Source: Clostridia bacterium (GTDB lineage: Bacteria; Bacillota; Clostridia; Oscillospirales; UBA644). From it: a stretch of DNA of 64,000 nucleotides. Numbering within the stretch: the stretch's first letter is position 1; every line of letters begins with the position of its first letter. The DNA lies in NCBI GenBank assembly GCA_017427285.1, contig JAFRTE010000012.1:62001-126000 (forward strand), read 5' to 3'. Below the pieces are notes generated by a model. That model was given only the letters and a program-made list of their open reading frames with translations. It had not been told where the DNA came from and searched no databases. Below are positions 18,692-31,349 of the stretch, piece by piece. A program made the translations under genes and the position numbers.

Positions 18692-19948
18692 ATGTTTGAA
18701 GAAAACGGAAAAAATCTTCCTCTTGACGGAAACGCCCTCATCGGACAGTCCGGAGGCCCTACCGCGGCAATAAACGCAACGCTTTCCGGCGTTATAAAAG
18801 GACTGAGGGGCTGCCCGAACGTCAAACGTATTTACGGCGCGAAAAACGGTATAGAAGGCGTCTGCGCGGGCAAAATCGTCGATCTTGCTCTCGCCGTACA
18901 GACTGCCGAGGATCACTATGCGCTCGAATGTACGCCCGCCGCCGCGCTCGGTTCGTGCAGAAAAAAGCTGCCGAACGACCTGAACGACCCCGTCTATGCT
19001 CAGATATTCGACGTTTTCCGCAGCTACGGCATAAGATTTTTCATCTATATCGGCGGAAACGATTCGATGGATACCGCCGAGAAGCTTTCGCGCTACGCGC
19101 AGAGAAATTTCTACGAGATATACGTTGTGGGCGTTCCGAAAACGATAGACAACGATATTATGATCACCGACCATACGCCCGGCTACCCCTCCGCTCTCAA
19201 ATATATCGCAACTACAGTTGAGGAAATCGCGCGCGATTGCTCGATTTATACGGTAAAAGCCGTAACCGTCGTTGAAATAATGGGCAGAGACGCCGGCTGG
19301 CTTGCCGCGGGCGCCGCATTGCCGAGGATATTCGGTCAGTCCTGCGCGGACCTTGTATACGTTGCCGAGGCGATATTCGATTTCGACAGATTTATCGAGG
19401 ACGTAAACGGTATTCTCGCCGAAAAGCCGAACGTTGTCGTAGCCGTATCGGAAGGCATTAAAACGGCTGACGGCAAATACGTCGGCGAAAGCGCGCAGAG
19501 CGGTTCGGTAGATATTTTCGGACATAAATATCTTGCCGGCGCGGCAAAAGTGCTCGAAACTCACATACGCGCAAAGATCGGCTGCAAATGCCGCTCCATA
19601 GAGCTCAGTCTGCCGCAGAGATGCGCGGGCCACTGCCTTTCAAAAACCGATATCGAAGAGAGCGTGCTCGTCGGCGCAAGCTGCGCGGAACACGTTGCCG
19701 CGGGTCTTTCGGGCGATTTTGCGTATCTTGAAAGGGACGACAACCCTGACGGCTCGTATTCCGTTTCCGTCGGCTTCTGTCCCGTATCGAAAGTTGCAAA
19801 CCATATAAAAACGATACCCGTCTCGTATATCGTTCCGCGCGGCTGCAACGTTACGGACAGTCTTTTGACGCTTCTGGCGCCGCTTATTCAGGGCGAAGTT
19901 GCAATTCCCATGCAAAACGGACTTCCCAAGCATTTTACCATCGATTAA
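18692..19948 (+). CDS. 6-phosphofructokinase, probably pyrophosphate-dependent
   Basis: Phosphorylates fructose 6-phosphate at C1. The 418-residue protein has [12 protein letters not shown] at 18-29, GGNDS at 121-125 and PKTIDNDI at 149-156. In ATP-dependent bacterial PFKs the second site is GGDGS; an Asp at the fourth position, as here (Asp124), and a lysine in PKTIDND are hallmarks of PPi-dependent enzymes. PPi use is therefore inferred, which would make the step reversible and spare ATP. GGAGG lies before the ATG; gap to dedA is two bases. Confidence 0.92.
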   Translation: MFEENGKNLPLDGNALIGQSGGPTAAINATLSGVIKGLRGCPNVKRIYGAKNGIEGVCAGKIVDLALAVQTAEDHYALECTPAAALGSCRKKLPNDLNDPVYAQIFDVFRSYGIRFFIYIGGNDSMDTAEKLSRYAQRNFYEIYVVGVPKTIDNDIMITDHTPGYPSALKYIATTVEEIARDCSIYTVKAVTVVEIMGRDAGWLAAGAALPRIFGQSCADLVYVAEAIFDFDRFIEDVNGILAEKPNVVVAVSEGIKTADGKYVGESAQSGSVDIFGHKYLAGAAKVLETHIRAKIGCKCRSIELSLPQRCAGHCLSKTDIEESVLVGASCAEHVAAGLSGDFAYLERDDNPDGSYSVSVGFCPVSKVANHIKTIPVSYIVPRGCNVTDSLLTLLAPLIQGEVAIPMQNGLPKHFTID

Positions 19949-19971
19949 AAACCCGAAAACGGGAGAGATTT

Positions 19972-21336
19972 ATGAATACAAGAAAAGAACACGACAGTAT
20001 GGGCGATATTTTCGTGCCCTCAGACCGCTGGTGGGGCGCGCAGACGCAGAGAAGTCTTGAAAATTTCCGCATCGGCGAGGAAAAAATGCCCAAAGAGATC
20101 ATCGCCGCTTTCGCTGCGGTAAAAAAAGCCTGCGCCGAAACGAATTTTGCGCTCGGCTGTCTCGATAAAGAACGCGCCGACGTGATCTCTGCAGTCTGCG
20201 ACGAGATACTTGACGGCTCTCTTGACGGCAATTTTCCGCTTTCCGTATGGCAGACGGGCAGCGGCACGCAGTCAAACATGAACGTTAACGAGGTTATCGC
20301 GAACCGAGGAAACGAGCTTGCGAAAAAGAAGCTTCTGCATCCGAACGACCACGTAAATATGTCGCAAAGCTCAAACGATACTTTCCCTACCGCTCTTCAC
20401 GTTGCCGCGGCGGTAAGCGTAAAGACCCGCCTTATCCCCGCTCTTGAAAAAGCGGCGGAAACGCTCAGACGGCTCGAAAAAGATAACGAAGGCGTAATTA
20501 CCGTCGGCAGAACTCATCTTCAGGACGCCGTACCAATCGCATTTTCGCAGGAAATAAGCGGCTGGAGAGCGATGATCGAAGAGTCGCTTTCGCATATCGG
20601 ATCGTCCCTCAAACCTCTTTTTTCGCTCGCTCTCGGCGGCACGGCAGTCGGTACGGGGCTTAACTGTCCCGAAGGTTTCGCAAAAGCCGTCGCCGAAAAT
20701 ATAGCGAAAAAAACGGGGCTTCCGTTTATTACAGCCGAAAACAAATTTCACGCCCTCTCTTCAAAAGACGGCATAACTTTTTGTCACGGCGCGCTTAAAT
20801 CGCTTGCGGCGGACCTCATGAAGATCGCAAACGATATCCGCTGGCTCGCCTCCGGCCCGAGATGCGGTCTCGGAGAGATAATCATCCCCGAAAACGAGCC
20901 GGGGTCGTCAATTATGCCGGGCAAGGTAAACCCCACGCAGTGCGAAGCGCTCTCAATGGTCGCCGCCCGCGTTATGGGCAACGACGTTTCCGTAGGCGTC
21001 GCCTCCTCTCAGGGCAATTTTCAGCTGAACGTATATATGCCGCTTATCGCATACACGTTTTTGCAGTCCGTCCGCCTTCTTTCTGACGCCGTATCGTCCT
21101 TCACTTCAAACTGCCTTGAAGGACTTTTGCCGAACAGAGAGAAAATGGCGGAAAACGTTTCCAGGACTTTAATGCTCGTTACGGCGCTTTCGCCTAAGAT
21201 CGGCTACGATAACGCCGCCGCGGTCGCAAAAGCCGCAAGAAAAAACAATACTACTCTGCGCGAAGAAGCCGTAAAGCTCGGTTTTCTTACCGAAGAGGAA
21301 TTCGACGCGGCAGTAAAACCCGAAAATATGGTATAA
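19972..21336 (+). CDS. fumC: class II fumarate hydratase
   Basis: Interconverts fumarate and malate; oxygen-stable, cluster-free class II enzyme. The 454-residue protein carries [12 protein letters not shown] at about 101-112, the substrate-binding [10 protein letters not shown] at about 183-192 and the superfamily signature [11 protein letters not shown] at about 316-326. It shares an operon with malic enzyme, so malate formed here can go to pyruvate, or the pair can run reductively. No fumarate reductase lies in the window. Confidence 0.96.
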   Translation: MNTRKEHDSMGDIFVPSDRWWGAQTQRSLENFRIGEEKMPKEIIAAFAAVKKACAETNFALGCLDKERADVISAVCDEILDGSLDGNFPLSVWQTGSGTQSNMNVNEVIANRGNELAKKKLLHPNDHVNMSQSSNDTFPTALHVAAAVSVKTRLIPALEKAAETLRRLEKDNEGVITVGRTHLQDAVPIAFSQEISGWRAMIEESLSHIGSSLKPLFSLALGGTAVGTGLNCPEGFAKAVAENIAKKTGLPFITAENKFHALSSKDGITFCHGALKSLAADLMKIANDIRWLASGPRCGLGEIIIPENEPGSSIMPGKVNPTQCEALSMVAARVMGNDVSVGVASSQGNFQLNVYMPLIAYTFLQSVRLLSDAVSSFTSNCLEGLLPNREKMAENVSRTLMLVTALSPKIGYDNAAAVAKAARKNNTTLREEAVKLGFLTEEEFDAAVKPENMV

Positions 21337-21352
21337 AGAAAGGAATATATCC

Positions 21353-22525
21353 GTGAATTACGCCGAAGAATCATTAAAAAAACATTACGAATGGAAGGGG
21401 AAGCTCGAAACAGTCCCCAAAATGAAAATAGAAACGAAAGACGACCTCTCGCTCGCGTATACGCCGGGCGTTGCGCAGGCATGCCTCGAAATACAGAAAG
21501 ACCCCGAAAAATCATTCCTTTTAACGGGCAGGGGAAACCTTGTCGCGGTTATTACGGACGGCACCGCGGTGCTCGGTCTGGGCGACATAGGCCCCGAAGC
21601 CGGTATGCCCGTTATGGAAGGCAAATGCGTACTTTTCAAAGCTTTCGGCGGAGTGGACGCAATTCCGCTCTGCGTTAAATCGAAAGACCCCGACGAGATA
21701 GTAAACACCGTAGCGCTCCTCGAAGGCAGCTTCGGCGGCATAAATCTTGAGGACATCGCCGCCCCGCGCTGCTTCGAAATAGAAAAAAAACTCAAAGAAC
21801 GTCTTTCTATCCCCGTTTTTCACGACGATCAGCACGGCACGGCGGTAGTCGTTCTCGCAGCCGTTTTAAACGCTCTGCGCCTCGTTAAAAAGGATATCGG
21901 CGAAATTCACGCCGTTATGAACGGCGCGGGAGCCGCCGGAATTGCGATAGCAAAGCTTTTGATGTCCAAAGGTCTCAAAAACATAATCCTCTGCGCAAGA
22001 AAAGGCGCTCTTTGCGAAGGAGAGGAGTGGATGAACCCCGCTCAGCAGGAAATCGCGAAAATTACGAACAGAGAGCATAAAACAGGCGCTCTTGCGGACG
22101 TTATGAAGGGCGCGGACCTCTTTATCGGCGTTTCCGCCGGCAATCTCGTAACTCCCGAAATGGTAAGATCAATGGCAAAAGACCCGATCTTGCTGCCCAT
22201 GGCAAACCCGATCCCCGAAATAATGCCCGATCTCGCTCTCGAAGCCGGCGCGGCGGTCGTAGGTACGGGCAGAAGCGATTTTCCCAACCAGATAAACAAC
22301 GTTCTTGCGTTCCCCGGTATTTTCCGCGGCGCTCTCGACGTCCGCGCAAGCGATATCAATGAAGAAATGAAGCTTGCCGCCGCTCAGACTCTCGCAGACC
22401 TCGTTTCCGACGCCGACCTCGCCCCCGATTACATCCTCCCCCTCGCTTTCGACCCTCGCGTAGGCCCCGCCGTCGCAAAAGCCGTCGCCGAAGCCGCCCG
22501 AAGAAGCGGCGTTGCGAGAATATAA
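21353..22525 (+). CDS. malic enzyme (malate dehydrogenase, decarboxylating)
   Basis: Oxidative decarboxylation of malate to pyruvate and CO2. The 390-residue protein is of the short bacterial type without the C-terminal phosphotransacetylase-like domain. Visible motifs are YTPGVAQAC near residue 39, the metal/substrate region VFHDDQHGTAVV at about 157-168 and the Rossmann motif NGAGAAGIAIAKLL at about 188-201. The start codon is GTG with GAAAGGAA upstream. Last gene of the operon; a strong hairpin terminator follows 33 bp later. Confidence 0.95.
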   Translation: MNYAEESLKKHYEWKGKLETVPKMKIETKDDLSLAYTPGVAQACLEIQKDPEKSFLLTGRGNLVAVITDGTAVLGLGDIGPEAGMPVMEGKCVLFKAFGGVDAIPLCVKSKDPDEIVNTVALLEGSFGGINLEDIAAPRCFEIEKKLKERLSIPVFHDDQHGTAVVVLAAVLNALRLVKKDIGEIHAVMNGAGAAGIAIAKLLMSKGLKNIILCARKGALCEGEEWMNPAQQEIAKITNREHKTGALADVMKGADLFIGVSAGNLVTPEMVRSMAKDPILLPMANPIPEIMPDLALEAGAAVVGTGRSDFPNQINNVLAFPGIFRGALDVRASDINEEMKLAAAQTLADLVSDADLAPDYILPLAFDPRVGPAVAKAVAEAARRSGVARI

Positions 22526-22558
22526 ATGGCAAATTACAAATTAATAATGCAAAATTTA

Positions 22559-22588
22559 GGAAATCCCGACATCTCTGTCGGGATTTCC
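22559..22588. terminator. bidirectional intrinsic terminator between malic enzyme and glyS
   Basis: A perfect 12-bp stem (GGAAATCCCGAC / GTCGGGATTTCC) with a six-base loop lies in the 101-bp gap between convergent genes. AT-rich tracts flank both sides, though no long T run, so termination in both directions is likely but not certain. The rest of the gap holds only AT-rich sequence. Confidence 0.75.
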
Positions 22589-22626
22589 ATTTAATTCAGC
22601 ATTTGAACTTTGCAACTTGCAATCAT

Positions 22627-24030
22627 CTAAAATTCCAGTCTTTTTTCGATATACTCTTTCAGTTCTTCGATTTTTACGCGTTCCTGCTGCATCGTGTCTC
22701 TGTCGCGCACCGTTACGCAGCCGTCCGTTTCGGAGTCGAAATCGTATGTGAGGCAGAAGGGAGTGCCTATTTCGTCAAAACGTCTGTATCTCTTGCCTAT
22801 AGAGCCTGCGTCGTCGTATTCAACGTTGAAATATTTTGAAAGAGTCGCAAAAACCTTTTCCGCACCGTCGCCGAGCTTCTTTGAAAGCGGCAGAACGGCG
22901 GCTTTTACCGGCGCGAGGGCGGGATGCAGGTGAAGCACCGTGCGGACGTCCGGTTTTTCGGGGTCAGCCGAGATATTTTCCTCGTCGTATGCGTCGCAGA
23001 GAAAAGCGAGCATAACTCTGTCCGCGCCAAGCGACGGCTCTATAACGTAGGGGATATATCTTTCGTTTGCTTCCTGATCGAAATATTCGAGCGCTTCGCC
23101 CGATTCTTTCGAGTGCGCGGTAAGGTCGAAATCCGTTCTGTCCGCGATTCCCCAGAGCTCGCCCCAGCCGAACGGAAAGAGAAATTCAAAGTCCGTCGTT
23201 GCTCTCGAATAATGCGAAAGCTCCTCTTTTTCGTGGTCGCGAAGGCGCAGATTTTCTTCCGTCATGCCGAGATCGAGCAGGAATTTGCGGCACTGCGAAC
23301 GCCAGTAGTCAAACCATTCGAGGTCCGTGCCGGGTTTGCAGAAAAATTCAAGCTCCATCTGCTCAAATTCGCGCGTTCTGAAAGTAAAGTTGCCCGGCGT
23401 TATCTCGTTTCTGAAAGATTTTCCTATCTGTCCTACGCCGAAAGGAACTTTTCTTCTCGTTGTGCGCTGTATGTTTTTAAAATTTACAAAAATGCCCTGC
23501 GCCGTTTCGGGACGGAGATATATCTCGGTCGAAGAGTCTTCCGTAACGCCCTGAAACGTTTTGAACATCATGTTGAATTTTCTTATTTCCGTAAATTCGC
23601 TCTTTCCGCAGCCGGGACACGGTATGCTGTGCTCGCGTATATACGCCGTCATCTGCTCGTTTGTAAGCGCCTCAACGGTCATTTTTATGCCGTTTTCCGC
23701 GTTCCAGTCCTCGATGAGCTTGTCTGCTCTGTGGCGCATTTTGCACGATTTGCAGTCTATCAGAGGATCGTTGAAATTTACAACGTGGCCCGATGCGACC
23801 CATACGCGCGGATTCATCAGAATTGCCGAGTCTATGCCCACGTTATGCGGACTTTCCTGCACAAATCGCTTCCACCACGCCTTTTTTACGTTGTTTTTCA
23901 TTTCAACGCCGAGCGGCCCGTAGTCCCACGCGTTTGCAAGTCCGCCGTAAATCTCCGAGCCGGCGTATACAAATCCCCTGTTTTTGCAGAGGGCCACTAT
24001 TTTTTCCATTGTTTTTTCGTTGCTTTTCAT
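22627..24030 (-). CDS. glyS: glycyl-tRNA synthetase (single-chain, alpha2 type)
   Basis: Charges tRNA-Gly. The 467-residue protein is the single-subunit class II type found in many Gram-positives and archaea/eukaryotes, not the two-subunit GlyQ/GlyS. Motif 2 region [14 protein letters not shown] and the motif 3 segment [13 protein letters not shown] are present, and a zinc-like CKSCK...CPGCG segment at about 94-145 is visible. Last gene of the leftward dnaA-gyr run; ATG follows AGGATAAAAAT. Confidence 0.95.
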   Translation of the reverse strand: MKSNEKTMEKIVALCKNRGFVYAGSEIYGGLANAWDYGPLGVEMKNNVKKAWWKRFVQESPHNVGIDSAILMNPRVWVASGHVVNFNDPLIDCKSCKMRHRADKLIEDWNAENGIKMTVEALTNEQMTAYIREHSIPCPGCGKSEFTEIRKFNMMFKTFQGVTEDSSTEIYLRPETAQGIFVNFKNIQRTTRRKVPFGVGQIGKSFRNEITPGNFTFRTREFEQMELEFFCKPGTDLEWFDYWRSQCRKFLLDLGMTEENLRLRDHEKEELSHYSRATTDFEFLFPFGWGELWGIADRTDFDLTAHSKESGEALEYFDQEANERYIPYVIEPSLGADRVMLAFLCDAYDEENISADPEKPDVRTVLHLHPALAPVKAAVLPLSKKLGDGAEKVFATLSKYFNVEYDDAGSIGKRYRRFDEIGTPFCLTYDFDSETDGCVTVRDRDTMQQERVKIEELKEYIEKRLEF

Positions 24031-24051
24031 ATTTTTATCCTCAGGTTTAAT

Positions 24052-26592
24052 TTATTCTTCGTTTTCCGTTTCTTCGCCTTCCGCTTCGGCTTCTGGAATT
24101 TCCGTTAAAACGGCGCTTCCGTCGTCTTCATCCGCGGTGTTTAATATGGCCGTCGCTATTACTTTCGTGTCGTCTCCGAAACGCATTACCCTTACGCCCG
24201 ACGACGCTCTGCCGTATACCGGGATATCGGCGATATGTACTCTGATTATAATACCGTCCGACGAGATTATTACCATGTCGTCGCTTTCCGTAACGCTTCT
24301 TACGCTCGTCAAAGCGCCCGTTTTTTCGCTTATTTTATGGACTCTTACGCCCTTTCCGCCTCTGTTCTGACCGTTGAAAGCGTCAAACGACGTTCTCTTG
24401 CCGAATCCGTTTTCCGTAACGGTGATAAGCGCTTCGCCCTCTTCAACAACGGCTGCTCCTACGACCTTTTCGCCCTCGCCGAGCTTGATGACCCTTACGC
24501 CTCTCGCAGTTCTGCCCATTACTCGGACGTCGTTTTCGGAATAGCGTATAGCCATGCCGGCGCTTGTGGCTACTATCATGTCTTTCGTGCCGTCTGTAAG
24601 ACGAACGTTAACGAGCGCGTCGCCCTCGTCGAGATCAACGGCGTTAAGACCGGCTTTTCGGATATTTTTAAAGTCCGTAACCCGGCAGCGCTTCGATATG
24701 CCTTTTTGCGTTACCATGGTAAAATATCCGTCCTCGTCAAGCCGCTTCATCGGTATCATGGCGGTCACCTTTTCGCCTTCGAAAAGCTGAAGAAGATTTA
24801 CAATGTTCATGCCCTTCGCCTGACGGTTCGATTCGGGTATTTCGTATCCCTTGAGACAGTAAACTCTGCCCAGAGAGGTGAAAAACATTATCCTGTCGTG
24901 AGTCGAACACGTAAAGATCTCTTCAACAACGTCCTCTTCGCGCGTTGTAAGCGCCGTTACGCCCTTGCCGCCTCTGCGCTGGACTTTGTAGTTCTCTTCG
25001 GAAAGACGCTTGATATAGCCCTTGTTTGTAAGCGTATATACGCAGGTTTTTTCTTCGATAAGGTCTTCTATATCTATTTCGTCGTCTATCTCTTCGATAG
25101 TCGTGCGTCTGTCGTCGCCGTATCTGTCGCGGATATCGGCAAGCTCCGTTTTTATAATGCCTTTTACGCGCGTTTCCGACGCGAGGATATCCCTGTAATC
25201 GGCGATCTTGTTTTCGAGATCGTTATACTCTTCGAGCAGTCTGTCTCTCTCGAGACCTGTCAGCTGTCCGAGTCGCATATCAACTATGCGCTGCGCCTGA
25301 ATATCGGAAAAATCAAACGTTTCCATAAGCGCGGTCTTCGCGTCCGCGATCGTTTTGGACGCTCTGATTATGCGTATTACCTCGTCTATATGGTCGAGCG
25401 CTTTGAGCAGTCCTTCGAGGATATGCGCTCTTTCAAGAGCTTTTTTAAGATCGTACTGCGTGCGCTTTGTGATTATTTCTTCCTGATACGATACGTAATG
25501 CTCGAGTATCTGCTTTAAATTAAGCACCTTCGGCTGCTGATCGACAAGCGCTATCATTATCGCAGAATACGTATCCTGAAGCTGCGTGTTTTTGAAAAGC
25601 TGATTCAATACTACCTGCGCGTTTGCGTCCTTTTTAAGCTCTATTACTATCGACATGCCGTTTCTGTCCGACTCGTCGCGAAGGTCGTATATACCCTCTA
25701 TGCGCTTTGAGTTGACGTGATCGGCGATATCGCTCAAAAGACGCGACTTGTTTACCATATACGGCAGCTCGGTCACAACTATGCGCTCCCTGTCGTGGAC
25801 GGTCTCTATTTCCGTTCTCGCGCGTACAGTCAACTTGCCTCTGCCGGTAAAATACGCCGCACGAAGTCCGCTTCTGCCCATAACGATGCCGCCCGTCGGG
25901 AAATCCGGACCTTCTATATACTGCAGAAGGCCTTCTATGCCGATCTCGGGATTGTCAAGCAGAGCGATCGTTGCGTTTATTACCTCGCGAAGGTTGTGCG
26001 GCGGTATCGACGTAGCCATACCTACCGCAATACCCGTAGCTCCGTTTACGAGAAGCTGCGGAAAACGCGTCGGCAATACCGTGGGCTCGTTGTTTCTGCC
26101 GTCGTAGCTCGGTATAAAGCCGACGGTCTCTTTTTCTATGTCGCGCACAAGCTCGGTTGCCATTCTGGACATTCTCGCCTCGGTATAACGCTGCGCTGCC
26201 GGAGGGTCTCCGTCTACGTTGCCGAAGTTTCCCTGACCCTGGACGAGCGGATAGCGAAGCGAAAACGGCTGAGCCATACGCACGAGCGCGTCGTAAATCG
26301 AAGCGTCGCCGTGAGGATGGTATTTTGCCATAACGTCGCCGACCGTAGCCGCAGACTTGTGAAACGGCTTGTCGGGCGTAAGATTGTCTTCATACATTGT
26401 ATAGATTATACGTCTGTGTATGGGTTTTAAGCCGTCGCGCACATCGGGCAGAGCCCTTGCAACGATAACGGACATGGCGTATTCCATAAACGCCGTCTTC
26501 ATTTCCTTGCGTATCTCAACGTCTATAACGTTCTGATTCTCAAACATCTCCCTTATATCGTCCTGGGGGAGAGGTGCGGGAGTTTTTGCCAT
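24052..26592 (-). CDS. gyrA: DNA gyrase subunit A
   Basis: Breakage-reunion subunit of gyrase. The 846-residue protein has the active-site tyrosine in [11 protein letters not shown], a coiled-coil tower region and six C-terminal GyrA-box-type beta-propeller blades (one includes RRGGKG at about 535), ending in a very acidic tail. In the quinolone-resistance region the sequence is [10 protein letters not shown]: Ala97 (codon 26302-26304) stands where E. coli has Ser83. It follows gyrB by 41 bp. Confidence 0.98.
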   Translation of the reverse strand: MAKTPAPLPQDDIREMFENQNVIDVEIRKEMKTAFMEYAMSVIVARALPDVRDGLKPIHRRIIYTMYEDNLTPDKPFHKSAATVGDVMAKYHPHGDASIYDALVRMAQPFSLRYPLVQGQGNFGNVDGDPPAAQRYTEARMSRMATELVRDIEKETVGFIPSYDGRNNEPTVLPTRFPQLLVNGATGIAVGMATSIPPHNLREVINATIALLDNPEIGIEGLLQYIEGPDFPTGGIVMGRSGLRAAYFTGRGKLTVRARTEIETVHDRERIVVTELPYMVNKSRLLSDIADHVNSKRIEGIYDLRDESDRNGMSIVIELKKDANAQVVLNQLFKNTQLQDTYSAIMIALVDQQPKVLNLKQILEHYVSYQEEIITKRTQYDLKKALERAHILEGLLKALDHIDEVIRIIRASKTIADAKTALMETFDFSDIQAQRIVDMRLGQLTGLERDRLLEEYNDLENKIADYRDILASETRVKGIIKTELADIRDRYGDDRRTTIEEIDDEIDIEDLIEEKTCVYTLTNKGYIKRLSEENYKVQRRGGKGVTALTTREEDVVEEIFTCSTHDRIMFFTSLGRVYCLKGYEIPESNRQAKGMNIVNLLQLFEGEKVTAMIPMKRLDEDGYFTMVTQKGISKRCRVTDFKNIRKAGLNAVDLDEGDALVNVRLTDGTKDMIVATSAGMAIRYSENDVRVMGRTARGVRVIKLGEGEKVVGAAVVEEGEALITVTENGFGKRTSFDAFNGQNRGGKGVRVHKISEKTGALTSVRSVTESDDMVIISSDGIIIRVHIADIPVYGRASSGVRVMRFGDDTKVIATAILNTADEDDGSAVLTEIPEAEAEGEETENEE

Positions 26593-26633
26593 TATATTTA
26601 TCTCCTGTTATTTATTTCTGCTGAAAAAATCGC

Positions 26634-28881
<2,248 letters not shown>

Positions 28882-28891
28882 TTTTATCCTT

Positions 28892-29953
28892 TCATCCGCG
28901 CGTAACGCCGCCGTTTTCAACGTATATCTTGTTTGCGTTTTCCATTGAAGATATAGGATCGCACGAAGTTATTATGACCTGTTTTCCCATTATTCTGTCG
29001 GTAATATACTCTCTTCTTGAAGTGTCAAGCTCCGAAAAAACATCGTCAAGCAGTATAAGCGGGTATTCGCCGCGCGTTTCTCCCGTTATTTCCGCCTCCG
29101 CGAGCTTGAAGGACATCACGCACGACCGCTGCTGCCCCTGCGAACCGTATATTTTAACGTTGTTTCCGTTCAAATACGTTTCAAAATCGTCTCTGTGAGC
29201 GCCGACGCAGGTGTTTCCCGCTTCAAAATCCCTGTCTCTGTTTTTTACAAGCTCGCAATAAAGCCCGTTTTCGTCTTCCGTTTCGGGAGACGGCAGATAT
29301 CTGAGCGAAAGCTCTTCCTTTCCGCCCGAAATATCGTTTACGGAGGGCTTTGCAAACTCTTCAAGCCGCGATACGAAATTTTTTCTCGTTTTGGTTACAA
29401 GAAAAGAAAGCTTTGCAAAACGCTCGTCCCAGATATCCAGAGTCCTCATATCTCCGCTTTTCAAAAGCGCGTTTCGCTGCTGCAGAGTCCTTTTAAAACG
29501 GGAAAGCAGCGAATAATACGCGGGCCTGAGCTGACATATCGCTATATCCGCAAAATTTCTTCTGTTTTCGGGACCGTTTTTTATAAGCGAGAGCTGTTCG
29601 GGGTAAAAAAGCACGGTATTGAAGCTGCCTATATACTCTTTCGGAGTCGTTTTAGCGCCGTTTAAAAAGATCTCTCTTCTTTTTTCGGCGTCAAACCTTA
29701 CTTCTACCGTCTGCTCTCTTCCGTCCTTATCGAAAACCGCCGTAATATCCGCTCTGTTTTCGCCGGACATTATAAGCTCTCTGTCATTTGCTCCACGAAA
29801 TGAGCGGCACTCGGAAAAAAACCGTATCGCCTCGATTATATTTGTCTTTCCCTGAGCGTTGTTTCCGTATAAAATATTTACGCCTTCGTCAAATTCGACT
29901 TTCGCGTGTGTAATATTTCTGAAGGAGTTGAGTTCAAGCGATTTTAAAATCAT
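28892..29953 (-). CDS. recF: DNA replication and repair protein RecF
   Basis: SMC-like ATPase that helps load RecA at gaps. The 353-residue protein has Walker A GNNAQGKTN at about 30-38, the signature region GSQGQQRS at about 270-277 and Walker B LILLDDVFSELD at about 300-311. Its ATG overlaps the dnaN stop (TAATG). Downstream remB is ten bases away. Confidence 0.97.
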   Translation of the reverse strand: MILKSLELNSFRNITHAKVEFDEGVNILYGNNAQGKTNIIEAIRFFSECRSFRGANDRELIMSGENRADITAVFDKDGREQTVEVRFDAEKRREIFLNGAKTTPKEYIGSFNTVLFYPEQLSLIKNGPENRRNFADIAICQLRPAYYSLLSRFKRTLQQRNALLKSGDMRTLDIWDERFAKLSFLVTKTRKNFVSRLEEFAKPSVNDISGGKEELSLRYLPSPETEDENGLYCELVKNRDRDFEAGNTCVGAHRDDFETYLNGNNVKIYGSQGQQRSCVMSFKLAEAEITGETRGEYPLILLDDVFSELDTSRREYITDRIMGKQVIITSCDPISSMENANKIYVENGGVTRG

Positions 29954-31062
29954 TATTTGGTGTTGAGCCTCATCGGCGCCAGAAGAAACATAAACGCGTC
30001 GCCTTCAACCGGGGTAAAGCATACTGACGACAATGGCGCGTTGAGATTCATCATAACCTCTTCGCATTCGCACGCCGCAAGCACCGTAAGAAGGTTTCTG
30101 TTGTTTACTCCTATTTCTATCGGTCCTCCCGATGTTTCCGTGATTATCTCGTCATCAAAGCTGTGACCGTCCGGTGTTTTGCAGGTAATGAATATCCTGT
30201 TTGTTTCAAGACTTATTCTTACCGGTGCTTTCATCTTCTCGTTTATGAGTACCGACGCTCTCTCTACCGCTTTTTTCATTTCTTCCGTCTTTATCTTAAC
30301 GGAATATTTGAAAGCTTTCGGTATAATGGTAGAATAATTCATATACGCACCGTCAACAAGTCTTGAGATCATTACCGTATTGTCAAATTCAAACACGATA
30401 TGACGTCCCGTGATCCCGATCTTTACCTCTCCGTCTTCGTTTCTCATTATTTTTATAAGTTCGTTTAAAACTCTGCCCTGACAAAGGAACGAAAGTTGCC
30501 TATCGCATTCGTATTTTTCCTTTCTTAAAGCAAAACGGAAAGAGTCTGTACCCACAACCTCCATAATACCGTCGTGAATATTGAAAAATGCGCCGGTATA
30601 TACGCCTTTTACGTCGCTTTGAGAGACTGCAAACACGGTCTGTCTTATTACGGAATGCAGCATTTTCTGATTTACGTTTATATACTCGCATCCGATTGCC
30701 GCAGGTCTTTCGGGATAAGTTTCGTGATCCATAACGGGAAGAACGTATTCCGTTTTTCCGCCTTTTACGGTGATAGTCTTATTGTCGTTTTCTTCAAAAT
30801 TAACAAAATCCGGGCCCATGCTCCGTATGATGTCAAGCAGCATTTTAGCGTCTACCGCAACTGTTCCCGGTTCGGTCACCTCTCCTGTCACGGTCGTTGT
30901 GATTCCGAGGTCCATATCAAAGCCGGATACGGTGATATTACCGTCTTCGGCGGCGTTTATAAGAAAGCACGAGAGAATGGGAAGCGCATTTTTTGCGGGA
31001 ATGCTTTTTGAGACTATGCTGAATGTCTCATACAGCATGGTTCTGTCGCATGAAAAATTCAT
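29953..31062 (-). CDS. dnaN: DNA polymerase III beta sliding clamp
   Basis: Ring-shaped processivity clamp, 369 residues with three similar domains as expected. The N terminus (MNFSCDRTML) and C terminus (FLLAPMRLNTK, equivalent to the family PMR-L end) are typical. The ATG at 31062 is preferred because GAGG lies seven bases upstream; an in-frame start at 31086 lacks one. It follows dnaA across a 287-bp spacer that carries the candidate origin. Confidence 0.97.
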   Translation of the reverse strand: MNFSCDRTMLYETFSIVSKSIPAKNALPILSCFLINAAEDGNITVSGFDMDLGITTTVTGEVTEPGTVAVDAKMLLDIIRSMGPDFVNFEENDNKTITVKGGKTEYVLPVMDHETYPERPAAIGCEYINVNQKMLHSVIRQTVFAVSQSDVKGVYTGAFFNIHDGIMEVVGTDSFRFALRKEKYECDRQLSFLCQGRVLNELIKIMRNEDGEVKIGITGRHIVFEFDNTVMISRLVDGAYMNYSTIIPKAFKYSVKIKTEEMKKAVERASVLINEKMKAPVRISLETNRIFITCKTPDGHSFDDEIITETSGGPIEIGVNNRNLLTVLAACECEEVMMNLNAPLSSVCFTPVEGDAFMFLLAPMRLNTK

Positions 31063-31114
31063 AGTGTCCTCACTTTCTGTCTGCAATTAAATAACAGATA
31101 AAAAATTAATTTTT

Positions 31115-31342
31115 TAGTAATAGTACGTAGTGTGCGCTCAAACGGTGGAAAAGCCGTTTTTTTTCGACAGTGAACGTGGTTAGAAAAAAGTTGACGGAGT
31201 GTGGAAAAATATCGTATTACAAAAATAAAAGGCGTTGCTGTGAAAACTGTGGAAATCTGGGAAAAAAATCTTTTGACGCTGTGGATAATTTTTTCTCCGC
31301 CCTGTTTTTTCTGTGAATATGTGTTGATAATACTGTTGATCA
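31115..31342. other. candidate oriC: DnaA-box cluster with DnaA-trio-like run
   Basis: The dnaA-dnaN spacer holds a perfect DnaA box in the TGTGGATAA orientation at 31280-31288 and near matches at 31200-31208 (TGTGGAAAA), 31248-31256 (TGTGGAAAT) and 31322-31330 (TGTTGATAA), all in the same direction. At the dnaN side, 31115-31130 reads TAG TAA TAG TAC G TAG, matching the DnaA-trio pattern on the strand expected for reading away from the boxes, next to an AT-rich stretch (31090-31120). This layout matches Bacillota origins where unwinding occurs in the dnaA-dnaN gap. A further perfect box lies inside dnaA at 32600-32608. Confidence 0.68.
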
Positions 31343-31349
31343 GGTTTTA

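Noticed and set aside
31200-31256. Treating every TGTGGA-like word as a DnaA box
   Set aside because: Only 31280-31288 is perfect; others have one or two mismatches, so the cluster, not each single site, is the evidence.
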